NCBI RefSeq assembly: GCF_004011865.1
Contig: NZ_RKLP01000006.1
Coordinates: 1 to 64,000, forward strand
Direction: 5' to 3'
Origin: Prescottella agglutinans
Lineage (GTDB): Bacteria; Actinomycetota; Actinomycetes; Mycobacteriales; Mycobacteriaceae
Length of the DNA: 64,000 nucleotides
Below the pieces are notes generated by a model. It made no database searches and was not told the DNA's origin. It saw only the letters and a program-made list of their open reading frames with translations. Positions 9,432-17,380 of the stretch are shown in pieces. A program made the position numbers and the translations under genes. Numbering within the stretch: the first letter of the stretch is position 1; every line of letters starts with the position of its first letter.

Positions 9432-10300
9432 GACCTTGCTCCGATCCACAGTGCTGCGCCGACGACTGCGACGATGCCGATGACCCACATTGCGAGACCC
9501 TCGGAACCCGGTCCGATGCCACCGAGGCCGTAGCCACCGGGGTTCTTGGCCTCACTCGACTGCTTGACGTAGGCGATGATGTCCTTCTTCTCCTCGAGCG
9601 TCAGCTGACGATCGGAGAACTTGGGCATGTTCTGGGGGCCCGTGACCATGGCGGCGTAGATCTGCTGCTCGCTGGCCGGGTCCAGAACGGGGGCGTACTT
9701 GCCGGAGGACAGCGCGCCGCCGCGTCCGGTGAAGTTGTGGCACGACGCGCAGTTCATGCGGAACAGCTCGCTACCGCGCGCGACGTCGCCGCCACGCAGC
9801 GACGACTGTGCGATCTCGCCGTTCTCGTCACGGACGAGGGTCGGGCCGCCGCCCTGCGACTGGACGTAGGCGCCGATGGCGTCGGTCTGGCGGGCGTCGA
9901 ACTTGGCGGGCTTGCGGGCAGCCTGCGCCTCGTTGCGGGCGGCCGGCATACGACCGGACGACACCTGGAAGTACACGGCGGCTTCGCCGACACCGATCAG
10001 GCTGGGGCCGCGGTCCTGGACACCCTGCAGGTTCGCGCCGTGGCACGTGATGCAGGAGGTGTCGTAGAGCTGCTTGCCTTCGCGGATCAGCGCTGCGGAA
10101 TCGTCGCTCGCGGTGGCGACCTGCGGAGCAGGCGTCAGAGCGGAGGCGAGGAATCCGGCGCTCACGAGTCCCAGCATGAGGATCAGCGCGCCGGTGACGC
10201 GCCGACGCAGCTTGCGCTGGCGGCGCGCCTTGGCGGCGGAACCTGCTGTGGTGCGGTTGGGCATGTCACCCTCGATTGCGGGAGGGGGGGATGAACTCAT
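9428..10300 (-). CDS. qcrC: Di-haem cytochrome c subunit of bc1 complex
   Basis: Cytochrome cc subunit that shuttles electrons from the Rieske protein straight to CuA in CtaC within the bc1-aa3 supercomplex. Two CxxCH haem sites are visible (CITCH near residue 82 and CASCH near 183), with an N-terminal hydrophobic anchor (about 38-58) and a C-terminal transmembrane helix (about 265-285). ATG at 10300 follows AAAGGG by 6-7 nt. ATG at 10264 (M-P-N-R-T), with GAGGG close by, is an alternative that would remove 12 residues. No separate soluble cytochrome c gene is seen here, which fits the supercomplex model. Confidence 0.93.
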   Translation of the reverse strand: MSSSPPPAIEGDMPNRTTAGSAAKARRQRKLRRRVTGALILMLGLVSAGFLASALTPAPQVATASDDSAALIREGKQLYDTSCITCHGANLQGVQDRGPSLIGVGEAAVYFQVSSGRMPAARNEAQAARKPAKFDARQTDAIGAYVQSQGGGPTLVRDENGEIAQSSLRGGDVARGSELFRMNCASCHNFTGRGGALSSGKYAPVLDPASEQQIYAAMVTGPQNMPKFSDRQLTLEEKKDIIAYVKQSSEAKNPGGYGLGGIGPGSEGLAMWVIGIVAVVGAALWIGARS

Positions 10301-10364
10301 CTGTATCCCTTTGGGTATGTCGGGACGACTGAAGCGTCAGGGGGCTGCCTGGTCGTTCAGCTGG

Positions 10365-10976
10365 CTAACGGATGAAATAAATCGTGGCGAACAGGCCGAT
10401 CCACACAATGTCGACGAAGTGCCAGTAGTACGAAACGACGATCGCCGCAGTGGCCTGTGCAGGCGTGAACTTGCTGACCTTGGTGCGGACGATCAAGAAG
10501 ACGAACGCGATCAGACCGCCGATGACGTGCAGTCCGTGGAAGCCGGTCGTCATGTAGAAGACCGATCCGTACACGCTGCTCGAAATCGTCGTGCCCTCGT
10601 GCACCAGGTGGTAGTACTCGTAGCCCTGGCCGAGCACGAAGAACGTGCCCATGGCAAGGGTGAGCAAGTACCAACGCCGGAGACCGAAGACGTCGCCCTT
10701 CTCAGCCGCGAAGACACCCATCTGGCAGGTGAAGGAAGACGCGATCAGCACCAGCGTGACCGGCACGGCCAACGTGAGATTCAGCTCCGTCGGCTCCGGT
10801 GGCCAGTTCCCATTCGCCTGTGCTCGTGCAACGAAATACATGGCGAAGAGCCCTGCGAAGAACATGAGCTCGCTTGACAACCACACGATGGTGCCGACGC
10901 TGACCATGTTTGGCCGGTTCAGCGAGTGCACGCGCTGGGTGATTGCCGATCCTGAAGTCCCTACTGCGCTCGTCAC
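10365..10976 (-). CDS. ctaE: Cytochrome c oxidase subunit III
   Basis: Subunit III of the aa3 oxidase. The 203-residue protein has five transmembrane helices, matching the short actinobacterial form, and the conserved glutamate in WLSSELMFF. The start is GTG at 10976 (V-T-S-A-V-G). The longer open frame upstream reads through the divergent gene's promoter and has no coding character. A CATACT hexamer 7 nt upstream suggests a leaderless transcript, since there is no Shine-Dalgarno sequence. It heads the ctaE-qcrCAB operon; qcrC begins 64 bp downstream. Confidence 0.95.
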   Translation of the reverse strand: MTSAVGTSGSAITQRVHSLNRPNMVSVGTIVWLSSELMFFAGLFAMYFVARAQANGNWPPEPTELNLTLAVPVTLVLIASSFTCQMGVFAAEKGDVFGLRRWYLLTLAMGTFFVLGQGYEYYHLVHEGTTISSSVYGSVFYMTTGFHGLHVIGGLIAFVFLIVRTKVSKFTPAQATAAIVVSYYWHFVDIVWIGLFATIYFIR

Positions 10977-10983
10977 GCTGAGA

Positions 10984-10989
10984 AGTATG
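10984..10989 (-). promoter_or_regulatory. Probable -10 box of ctaE (leaderless)
   Basis: On the minus strand CATACT ends 7 nt before the GTG start of ctaE, with no ribosome binding site between. Transcription would begin at or next to the start codon. Confidence 0.45.
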
Positions 10990-11102
10990 ACGCTTCGTCG
11001 TAAAGGAAAGCCACCCGGGTCCTGTCTCGGCGCGTCGATGCAGGTCAGGGGTGGTTCCTCTGCGGTCGAGGCGGCCGTCGGCGGACGTGACAAAGTAGGC
11101 AC

Positions 11103-11549
11103 ATGGAACTCAGACGTGGAGTCGCTCGTTGGATAGGCGGAATTCTGTCCAGGCGCTCGGCCACGCCGCTCGATCGGACCCGCGCGGACCTCGTCGTGGT
11201 GGTGTCCGGATTCGACGACGTCGAGGCCTGCTCGACGGCACTCGAGCGCGGCGCCGCGGGCGATCCCGCATGGATCCCCGACGCCGAGGCGGTCCTCCGG
11301 CACCATCTCCGCCTGCCGGCCGCCGCGGTGGCGCAGGCCGTCGACATCGCGGCCCAGGACGGCTACGCGCCCGCCGGTGACCCCGATCCGGCGGACGACA
11401 CCGCCGTGATCCTCCGGCTCGAGCGGGTGCAGGTCCTCGACGCCCTGCACTGCTCGCAGGAACGGTCCCGCATGGCGGGGCTGGCCCAGCGGCTGGACGG
11501 GACCGCGCTGGGCTGGGAAGCGCTGCAGCCGTCCGCGGCCGGTGAGTGA
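11103..11549 (+). CDS. Conserved hypothetical protein, divergent from ctaE
   Basis: Its 148 residues have no signal peptide or membrane helix. It has an N-terminal basic segment and a central alpha/beta-looking region ([22 protein letters not shown]). I do not recognise the family. It is not present between ctaE and trpD in M. tuberculosis. The ATG at 11103 lies 126 bp from the divergent ctaE start and no Shine-Dalgarno is evident. The downstream gene trpD starts about 80 bp after it on the same strand, so cotranscription is possible. The acidic codon usage and high third-position GC match neighbouring genes, so I take it as real. Confidence 0.65.
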   Translation: MELRRGVARWIGGILSRRSATPLDRTRADLVVVVSGFDDVEACSTALERGAAGDPAWIPDAEAVLRHHLRLPAAAVAQAVDIAAQDGYAPAGDPDPADDTAVILRLERVQVLDALHCSQERSRMAGLAQRLDGTALGWEALQPSAAGE

Positions 11550-11632
11550 TCAACGCCGCGCACGCGCGCACTAAGCTGCGGGACGACGGTGCCCACCGGG
11601 CACCGGGTGAACGGGCAGCGAAAGGGATCGCG

Positions 11633-12727
11633 ATGGTGCGGCAGTCGGCAGCGCAGGGCACGGATCGAGTGGCGGGCGCGGTCGACCGGAGCTGGCCCGC
11701 GGTCCTCGGCGCCCTCACCGACGGCCGTGACCTGTCCGCCGACGACACTGCGTGGGCGATGGACGAGATCATGTCCGACAACGCGACGTCGGCGCAGATC
11801 GCGGCGTTCGGCGTCGCCCTCAAGATGAAGGGCCCGACCCCCGCCGAGCTGCGTGGCCTGGCCGACTCGATGCTCGGGCACGCCCGGACGGTGCCGGTCT
11901 CGCCCGACGTCGTGGACATCGTCGGCACCGGTGGCGACCGCTCGCACACCGTCAACATCTCGACCATGGCGTCCGTCGTCGTCGCGGCGTCCGGTATCCG
12001 GGTGGTCAAGCACGGCAACCGGGCGGCGTCGTCGAAGAGCGGCGGCGCGGACGTGCTCGAGGCGCTCGGCGTGCACATCAACCTCGGTGCCGCGGACGTG
12101 GCGCGGTGCGTCGAGGAGGTCGGCATCGGCTTCTGCTTCGCGCCGGTCTTCCACCCGGCGCTGCGGTTCGCGGGAGCCCCGCGCAAGGAGATCGGCATCC
12201 CGACGGTGTTCAACGTCCTGGGCCCGCTGACCAACCCGGCGCGGCCACGTGCCGGGCTGATCGGCTGCGCGTTCGAGGACCTGATCGGGGTGATCGCCGG
12301 CGTCATGGCCGAGCGCGGGAACTCCGCGCTGGTGGTCCGCGGCGACGACGGCCTCGACGAGCTCACGACGTCGACCACGTCCGTCGTGCACGTGGTCACC
12401 GGGGGCACGGTCACCACGCAGAAGCTGGACCCGACCGACCTCGGCATCACCCGGGTGCCGCTCGACGCCCTGCGCGGCGGCGACGCCTCGGACAACGCGA
12501 GGGTGGCGCGCGGGATCTTCGCCGGCGACGCCGGTCCGGTCCGGGATGCGGTGCTGTTGAACGCCGCCGGCGCGATCGCCGCGTTCGACGGACTCGAGGG
12601 GGGTCTCGAGGAGTCGCTGACCGCGGCTATGGAGAAGGCCGCCCGTGCAATCGACTCGGGGGCGGCCGCAGCGCTGCTCGAGCGGTGGGCGGCCTTGACC
12701 GTGGAGTTGGCGGCCGCCCCCCGCTGA
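11633..12727 (+). CDS. trpD: Anthranilate phosphoribosyltransferase
   Basis: Transfers the phosphoribosyl group of PRPP to anthranilate, the second committed step of tryptophan synthesis. The 364-residue protein carries the PRPP-binding glycine loop [14 protein letters not shown] near residue 100 and the anthranilate-binding stretch [18 protein letters not shown] just after it. ATG at 11633 follows AAAGGG by about 6 nt. Upstream in-frame starts would add about 29 poorly conserved residues. The rest of the trp pathway is not in this window. The isolated position next to ctaE matches Rv2192c. Confidence 0.95.
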   Translation: MVRQSAAQGTDRVAGAVDRSWPAVLGALTDGRDLSADDTAWAMDEIMSDNATSAQIAAFGVALKMKGPTPAELRGLADSMLGHARTVPVSPDVVDIVGTGGDRSHTVNISTMASVVVAASGIRVVKHGNRAASSKSGGADVLEALGVHINLGAADVARCVEEVGIGFCFAPVFHPALRFAGAPRKEIGIPTVFNVLGPLTNPARPRAGLIGCAFEDLIGVIAGVMAERGNSALVVRGDDGLDELTTSTTSVVHVVTGGTVTTQKLDPTDLGITRVPLDALRGGDASDNARVARGIFAGDAGPVRDAVLLNAAGAIAAFDGLEGGLEESLTAAMEKAARAIDSGAAAALLERWAALTVELAAAPR

Positions 12728-12749
12728 GTCCCGCACGGACGGAGGCGGC

Positions 12750-13025
12750 CTACTCGCCGATCGAGAAGGCCGCCTCGACGTCCGCGCTCGAGTACGACTG
12801 GAACGCGATGTGGGTGGCGGTCTTGATGACGCCCTGCACCTTGTTGATGCGTTCGGTGACGACCTCCGCGATCTGCGCGTGGTTGCGGACCTTCACGATC
12901 GCGATCAGGTCGATGTCGCCTGCGCACGAGTAGACCTCGGCCACGCCGTCGAGGTCGGCCACTGCCTGTGCGGTCTCCGGGATCCGGTCGGCCTCGGCGT
13001 GGATCAGGACGATGGCGTTGATCAT
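12750..13025 (-). CDS. Stand-alone Lrp/AsnC ligand-binding (RAM) domain protein
   Basis: The 91-residue protein consists only of the RAM/ACT-like effector-binding fold of Lrp/AsnC regulators. There is no helix-turn-helix, so it cannot bind DNA alone. Related single-domain proteins bind amino acids and can assemble with full-length Lrp family members. The start ATG at 13025 has AAGGAG 5 nt upstream, and the preceding exonuclease gene stops 8 bp before, so the two form an operon. It converges on trpD with only 22 bp between stops. Sensing of an amino acid is inferred from the family. Confidence 0.85.
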   Translation of the reverse strand: MINAIVLIHAEADRIPETAQAVADLDGVAEVYSCAGDIDLIAIVKVRNHAQIAEVVTERINKVQGVIKTATHIAFQSYSSADVEAAFSIGE

Positions 13026-13033
13026 GTCGCTCC

Positions 13034-14767
13034 TTAACTGTGCTGACGTTCGTCGAACACAGTAGGCGGTTGGGCGGCCCGGGCGAGCGTGCACCATTCC
13101 TCCCACGATCCCGCCCCGCGGGCGGGTTCGTAGTAGCCGTGGCTGGTCCGCACGATCCGCACGCCGTCGGCGTCGAGCCAGCGGGCGACGAGCGCGAGTT
13201 CCTCGGGGGAGGCGCCACGCAGCGGTGTCTCGTCGGGGAGGACCGTCTCGGCGGACGCGACCAGGGCCTCGACGACCGGCATGGGCGCCACCCCGCGCCG
13301 CGCCACGCCGGCGGCCGCGAGGCGCCCGGCACGGACGACGGCGAACTCCCAGCCGCCCTCGTCGGAGCGGCGGGCGGCGACCAGTTCGTCGACGGCGGCG
13401 AGCGCTGCCAGGCGTTGCATGCGGCGCAGCGCCAGTCCGAGGGCGGCGGCGCGGTCGCGCAACCGGGCCGCGCTCTCGAACAGTTCGTTCGCCGCGAGTT
13501 CCTCGATGCGCGACCGCAGGTCTCGGAGCGGGGCGTCGTCCTCGCCCCGCAGCAGCGCCCGCGCCAGTTCCGGTGCGAGGCGGTACCCCTCCTCGTCGTC
13601 CGCGCGCGCGGGGCAGCCCCCGAGATCCCGGGGCGGGCACTTCGGGCCGTGTCGCTGTCCCTTCGCGATCCGCGTCGTGCACGTGCGGAGGCCGCAGAAC
13701 TCGGCGGCCGTCTGGGCGACGTCGGTGGCGTCGGTCCGGGACCGGAACGGGCCCAGGGCGTCGGCGGTCGGGGTACGGACGACGGAGAAACGCGGGAACG
13801 CCTCCGAGGTGAGCGTGACCCACCATCCGCGCATGGGGAATTTCGATCGCCGGTTGTAGGGCGGCACGTGCGCCCGGAGCAGCCGCAGTTCCCGGACCCC
13901 GGCCTCGAGTGAATGGGCGCACTCGACGTGGTCGATCCGGGTGGCGAGCGCGACCATCTCCTTCATCCGCCCGCGCGTCTCGGAGCCGGTGAAGTAGGTG
14001 CGGACGCGTCGGCGCAGATCCACGGCCGTCCCGACGTACAGAACCTCGTCGGACGGTCCGCGGAAGAGATAGACCCCGGGGGTGCGGGGCAGGTGGCTGG
14101 CGAGCGTGCGCTTGGCGCGCTGCTCCGACGACACACGCGGCAGATAGTCGAGTAGCTCCGGCAGGCTGTGCACGCCTTGGTTGCCGACGCGCCCGATGAG
14201 GGCGTGGAGAACGTCGACGGTGGCCCGGGCGTCGTCGAGGGCGCGGTGGGTCGGCGTCGTGTCCGCGCCGAGCAGCGTTGCCAGCGCCGACAGCTTCACC
14301 GAGGGGGCCTCGTCCCGGCTGAGCACCCGGCGGGCGAGTTTGACGGTGCACAGCACCTGGAAACGGGGCCAGGGGATTCCGGCGCGCGCGGCGGCGGCCT
14401 TGAGGAACCCGACGTCGAAGCCGGCGTTGTGGGCGACCAGCACCGACCCGCGGGCGAACTCGAGGAACGCCGGCAGCACGGTGTCGATGCGCGGGGCGTC
14501 GCGCACCATCGCGGTGGTGATCCCGGTGATCTCCACGATGTACGGCGGGATCGCCCGTCCCGGGTCGACGAGAGTGCCCAGCTCACCGAGGATTTCACCG
14601 CCCCGAACCTTGACCGCCCCGATCTCGGTGATGGCATCGTTCTCGGAGCTGCCGCCGGTGGTCTCGAGGTCGACGATCACGAATGTGGTGTCGCGCAGCG
14701 GGGCATCCAGTTCGTCGAAGGTCAGTTGACCGTCGTCGGTCGAGCGGGCGGTGCGCGGTGGACTCAC
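13034..14767 (-). CDS. DEDD 3'-5' exonuclease fused to UvrC-like GIY-YIG region
   Basis: Homologue of Rv2191. The N-terminus is an epsilon-type DEDDh exonuclease (DLETTG near residue 32, then [10 protein letters not shown], and HRALDDA for the last acidic cluster). A UvrC-like GIY-YIG module starts near residue 228 (GVYLF, then VLYVGTA), followed by a UvrC-type UVR-like helical region. The UvrC C-terminal RNase H/HhH domains are missing. The likely role is DNA repair, perhaps processing of incised strands; this is inferred. The start is uncertain. GTG at 14767 puts the protein at 577 residues, and TAGTGT lies 8 nt upstream on the minus strand (14776-14781). ATG at 14836 would add 23 residues. 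Confidence 0.88.
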   Translation of the reverse strand: MSPPRTARSTDDGQLTFDELDAPLRDTTFVIVDLETTGGSSENDAITEIGAVKVRGGEILGELGTLVDPGRAIPPYIVEITGITTAMVRDAPRIDTVLPAFLEFARGSVLVAHNAGFDVGFLKAAAARAGIPWPRFQVLCTVKLARRVLSRDEAPSVKLSALATLLGADTTPTHRALDDARATVDVLHALIGRVGNQGVHSLPELLDYLPRVSSEQRAKRTLASHLPRTPGVYLFRGPSDEVLYVGTAVDLRRRVRTYFTGSETRGRMKEMVALATRIDHVECAHSLEAGVRELRLLRAHVPPYNRRSKFPMRGWWVTLTSEAFPRFSVVRTPTADALGPFRSRTDATDVAQTAAEFCGLRTCTTRIAKGQRHGPKCPPRDLGGCPARADDEEGYRLAPELARALLRGEDDAPLRDLRSRIEELAANELFESAARLRDRAAALGLALRRMQRLAALAAVDELVAARRSDEGGWEFAVVRAGRLAAAGVARRGVAPMPVVEALVASAETVLPDETPLRGASPEELALVARWLDADGVRIVRTSHGYYEPARGAGSWEEWCTLARAAQPPTVFDERQHS

Positions 14768-15151
14768 GCCCGTAGACACTAGGGCCGGGTACCGACAGGG
14801 CCGTTGGACCCGGTTCCGGGGCAAAGAGACGAGCATCACAGTGCCGAGTTTCGGTCGGCGCGCGCGAGGTTCGCGATCTGTGTTGTGCGAGAGCGGTTTC
14901 GGAGCCTGCCGTGAGCCCTCGGTCGCGGGCGGTCGGCGCGGTGCGTCGGTCCCCGGTGCGCGAGTGGAAGCGGTGGTGACCAGTGGTAACACCTGGTGCG
15001 GTCGGTCGGGTGCCGATCGGCGCGGCAGCGGGGCCGCGCCCCGGATCGCGGCGAAACCGGACCGGTTGTTATCCCGCCGTGATCTCTCGTCGCCCGAAGT
15101 GCGCCAAGGGCGGGCAAAACGGACCAACGGGGCAATTTCCGCGCGTTCGAA
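14768..15151. other. Upstream region of exonuclease and nlpC genes
   Basis: These 384 bp contain no supported gene. They hold the promoter side of the minus-strand exonuclease gene and the upstream flank of the nlpC promoter. One imperfect palindrome (ACCAG and CTGGT flanking TGGTAACAC, about 14979-14997) could be an operator, for example of the MtrA type that recognises GTAAC half-sites, but only one half-site is clear. Confidence 0.35.
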
Positions 15152-15180
15152 TCGACATCACGGATGCGCTTTCGTAATCT
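15152..15180 (+). promoter_or_regulatory. Promoter of first nlpC/P60 gene
   Basis: TCGACA (15152-15157) and TAATCT (15175-15180) are separated by 17 bp and resemble a housekeeping sigma promoter. The sequence that follows (TCTCGAGACCTAGCGG) is nearly repeated after the promoter of the second nlpC gene (GTTCGAGACCTTGCGG), so the two promoters look paralogous. Confidence 0.6.
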
Positions 15181-15220
15181 TCTCGAGACCTAGCGGAGTC
15201 TGCCGCCCCACCCGGAGCGG

Positions 15221-15373
15221 CATCGCTGGGCCCGCCTAATCGAAGCCTCCTCGGAGGCGACGTGCCGGGAACCCAAGTTTCTCTGGGGTGAATCCCGTCG
15301 AAGCCGCGCAAGCGGTGTCGGCGGGTAGGGCTGATCTTCCCAGCCCGAACCCGTCAGCTAACTCGGTCGGCGG
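15221..15373 (+). promoter_or_regulatory. c-di-AMP riboswitch (ydaO-yuaA leader)
   Basis: The leader has the conserved blocks of the ydaO/yuaA motif in the right order: CATCGCTGGG, then CCGGGAACCCA (about 15266), TGGGGTGAATCC (about 15284), GGGTAGGG (about 15323) and the diagnostic CCCGAACCCGTCAGCTAACTCGG at about 15344-15366. In actinobacteria this class sits before NlpC/P60 and resuscitation-factor genes, and c-di-AMP binding usually turns expression off. Here it lies 30 bp before the GTG of an NlpC/P60 hydrolase and about 40 nt after the predicted transcription start. No intrinsic terminator follows, so control of translation or Rho access is more likely. The boundaries are approximate. 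Confidence 0.9.
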
Positions 15374-15403
15374 ACGAACGGAAGAAACGGAGTTCTCTTT
15401 CTC

Positions 15404-16000
15404 GTGGCGTCATCTACTTTCAAGCGTTCCGCGCGACGCGCCGCCGTTGCCGGCGCGCTGGCCGTCGGAGCGGTCACGGTCACCGCAGCGCCGGCGCTGG
15501 CCGATCCGATCAACGTCCCGGGTGTCGGCACCGTCGAGGTTCCCGGTGTCACGCAGGCCCAGGTAGACGCCGCGATCGCGTCCGTCACTCAGGGCATCGG
15601 CACGGGCAGCGCCGCCGCCCTGCCGGCTCCCGTCGCCGCTCCCGCGCCCGTGATGAGCATGGGGGAGAAGGCGTTCAAGGCCGCCGAGACCAAGCTCGGT
15701 TCCCCCTACGTGTACGGCGCCGCCGGCCCGGACGCGTTCGACTGCTCGGGTCTGGTGCAGTGGGCCTACAAGCAGGCCGGCCTCAATCTCCCGCGCACCA
15801 GCTACGACCAGGCCGCCGCAGGCGTGCCGGTCTCGCGCGACGCCCTCCAGGTCGGCGATGTGATCTCGTTCTACGGCGGCAGCCACTCGGGCATCTACGC
15901 CGGCAACGGCAACGTCATCCACGCGTCGACCGCCGGTCAGCCGGTCAAGCTGGCGCCGGTGTCGTCGATGCCGTTCGACGGCGCGCGTCGCTACGCGTGA
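15404..16000 (+). CDS. Secreted NlpC/P60 peptidoglycan endopeptidase (short form)
   Basis: The 198-residue protein has a signal peptide (about 1-35, ending ALA-DP), a short Pro/Ala linker and a C-terminal NlpC/P60 domain (about 85-198). The catalytic Cys is in DAFDCSGLVQWAY, the His in HSGIYAGNG and a second polar residue in NVIHAS. Such enzymes cut the D-Glu to mDAP bond in wall stem peptides. It lacks the coiled coil of its downstream paralogue. The GTG start at 15404 follows ACGGAG by 11 nt, the same layout as the paralogue. Expression should be under c-di-AMP control through the leader. Related to the Rv2190c/RipA family. Confidence 0.92.
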   Translation: MASSTFKRSARRAAVAGALAVGAVTVTAAPALADPINVPGVGTVEVPGVTQAQVDAAIASVTQGIGTGSAAALPAPVAAPAPVMSMGEKAFKAAETKLGSPYVYGAAGPDAFDCSGLVQWAYKQAGLNLPRTSYDQAAAGVPVSRDALQVGDVISFYGGSHSGIYAGNGNVIHASTAGQPVKLAPVSSMPFDGARRYA

Positions 16001-16022
16001 TGCGCTAGGAGTCCTTGCGCGC

Positions 16023-16054
16023 GGGGCGGTTCCGACTTCGGTCGGGGCCGCCCC
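16023..16054 (+). terminator. Hairpin after first nlpC gene
   Basis: GGGGCGGTTCCGAC pairs with GTCGGGGCCGCCCC (14 bp, two G-U pairs in RNA) around a TTCG tetraloop. It lies 20 bp after the stop, with no T-run. Confidence 0.75.
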
Positions 16055-16117
16055 GTGTGCGTTCGTGGGTGTCCGACGTGAGTGTTATGTGGCATTCACG
16101 ACGATGCACGTTTTGTC

Positions 16118-16158
16118 CTACTTCGAAGTAGACACGGACATATGCCATTCCGTAACCT
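16118..16158 (+). promoter_or_regulatory. Promoter of second nlpC gene with overlapping palindrome
   Basis: TAGACA (16129-16134) and TAACCT (16153-16158) lie 18 bp apart, followed by an initial transcribed sequence very like that of the first nlpC gene. A perfect 14-bp palindrome CTACTTCGAAGTAG (16118-16131) overlaps the -35 box, as expected for a repressor or activator site. The first nlpC promoter has no such palindrome. Confidence 0.5.
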
Positions 16159-16231
16159 GTTCGAGACCTTGCGGAACCCATCGCCGGTCTGTGCGGTGGA
16201 GACGAATCCAGAAACGGAGAGTCGCGCTGCT

Positions 16232-17284
16232 GTGCCCTCGCAGAAGATGAAGCGCTCGATGTGTACTGCCCTGGCGACGGGAGTCCTCTCCCTGACCCTC
16301 GTCGGACTGCCCGCCGCCTCGGCCGGCGCAGACCCCGTCGTGAACAACCCGACCGAGGCGTTGGAGCGGCTCGCGGAGCTGTCCCGCGAATCCGAGCAGA
16401 CGACCGAGGCGCTGCACAACGCGCAGATCGACCTGGACGGCAAGCAGGCCGTGCAGCGCGACGCCGAGGCCCGCCTCGCCGGCGACCGCGACGCCCTCGC
16501 CGCCGCGCAGGCTCGGATGGATCAGTTCCGGCCCACGGTGAGCAAGCTCGCGGCCGCGAGCTACCAGGGCGCCCGCACCAACCGGCTGTTCGCCGTGATG
16601 GTCAGCGACTCGCCGCAGCAACTCCTGGACCAGATGTCGGCGCTCGACGCGATCTCGAACGAGACGTCGAAGGCCGTCTCGCAGTTCAAGCAGGCCGCTA
16701 CCGACGCCGAGGCGGCCGCGGAGGCGTCGCGGGTGTCCGCGGACGCGGCACGCACCGCCACCGAGCAGGCCAAGGTGGTGAGCGACGAGCTGCAGAGCAA
16801 GCAGAGTGATCTGCAGAAGCAGATCGACTCGGTCACCGCGGCATACGACCGGCTCACCGGCGCCGAGCAGGCCCAGCTCGCGGGCACGTCGTTCCCGGCC
16901 GGGTTCGACGCCGGTCGCATCCTGGCCGGCCTCACCCCGGGGTCCGGATCCGCCGCGCTCCAGGCCGGGCTCAGCCAGGTGGGCAAGCCCTACAGCTGGG
17001 GCGCGACGGGACCCGACGCCTACGACTGCTCCGGTCTGGTCGTGTGGTCGTACCGGCAGATCGGCAAGACCCTGCCGCGGTCGAGCCAGGCGCAGGCGGA
17101 GGGCGGGATCCCGGTCGACCGGAGCGCCCTGCAGCCCGGCGACGTCGTGCTGTTCTACAACGACGCGTCGCACGTCGGCCTCTACGCCGGTGACGGAAAC
17201 GTCCTGCACGCGTCGACGTACGGCACCCCGGTCAAGGTCGACTCGATGGCGTCCATGCCGTTCTACGCGGCGCGTCGCTACTGA
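16232..17284 (+). CDS. NlpC/P60 endopeptidase with coiled-coil (RipA/RipC-like, Rv2190c-type)
   Basis: Secreted wall hydrolase with a signal peptide (about 1-36), a long alpha-helical coiled coil (about 40-210, rich in Ala, Glu, Gln and Asp heptads) and a C-terminal NlpC/P60 domain (about 235-350). The catalytic Cys is in DAYDCSGLVVWSY and the His in HVGLYAGDG. The coiled coil normally autoinhibits or docks the enzyme, for example to FtsEX-type partners. GTG at 16232 is chosen because ACGGAG lies 12 nt upstream as in the paralogue, and the upstream in-frame ATG at 16082 would place a long non-secretory sequence before the signal. ATG at 16247 is also possible. Its length of about 350 residues fits the family. 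Confidence 0.92.
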   Translation: MPSQKMKRSMCTALATGVLSLTLVGLPAASAGADPVVNNPTEALERLAELSRESEQTTEALHNAQIDLDGKQAVQRDAEARLAGDRDALAAAQARMDQFRPTVSKLAAASYQGARTNRLFAVMVSDSPQQLLDQMSALDAISNETSKAVSQFKQAATDAEAAAEASRVSADAARTATEQAKVVSDELQSKQSDLQKQIDSVTAAYDRLTGAEQAQLAGTSFPAGFDAGRILAGLTPGSGSAALQAGLSQVGKPYSWGATGPDAYDCSGLVVWSYRQIGKTLPRSSQAQAEGGIPVDRSALQPGDVVLFYNDASHVGLYAGDGNVLHASTYGTPVKVDSMASMPFYAARRY

Positions 17285-17313
17285 ATCGTTCGGCGACAGT
17301 CCGACACACGGTC

Positions 17314-17356
17314 CGCGAATGGACCCGATATCCCGGGGGTATCGGGTCCATTCGCG
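17314..17356 (+). terminator. Terminator after second nlpC gene
   Basis: A perfect 17-bp inverted repeat (17314-17330 and 17340-17356) with a 9-nt loop lies 30 bp downstream of the stop. It insulates the next gene, which has its own promoter. Confidence 0.8.
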
Positions 17357-17367
17357 TATCCGGCTCC

Positions 17368-17373
17368 TACACT
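17368..17373 (+). promoter_or_regulatory. -10 box, leaderless
   Basis: TACACT ends 7 nt before the GTG at 17381, with no Shine-Dalgarno between them. The transcript probably begins at the start codon. Confidence 0.55.
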
Positions 17374-17380
17374 TTCGGTC

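Noticed and set aside
15221-15373. A second c-di-AMP riboswitch before the coiled-coil NlpC gene (16159-16231)
   Set aside because: The 5' part resembles the first leader, but the space is too short and the CCGTCAGCTAAC core is absent.
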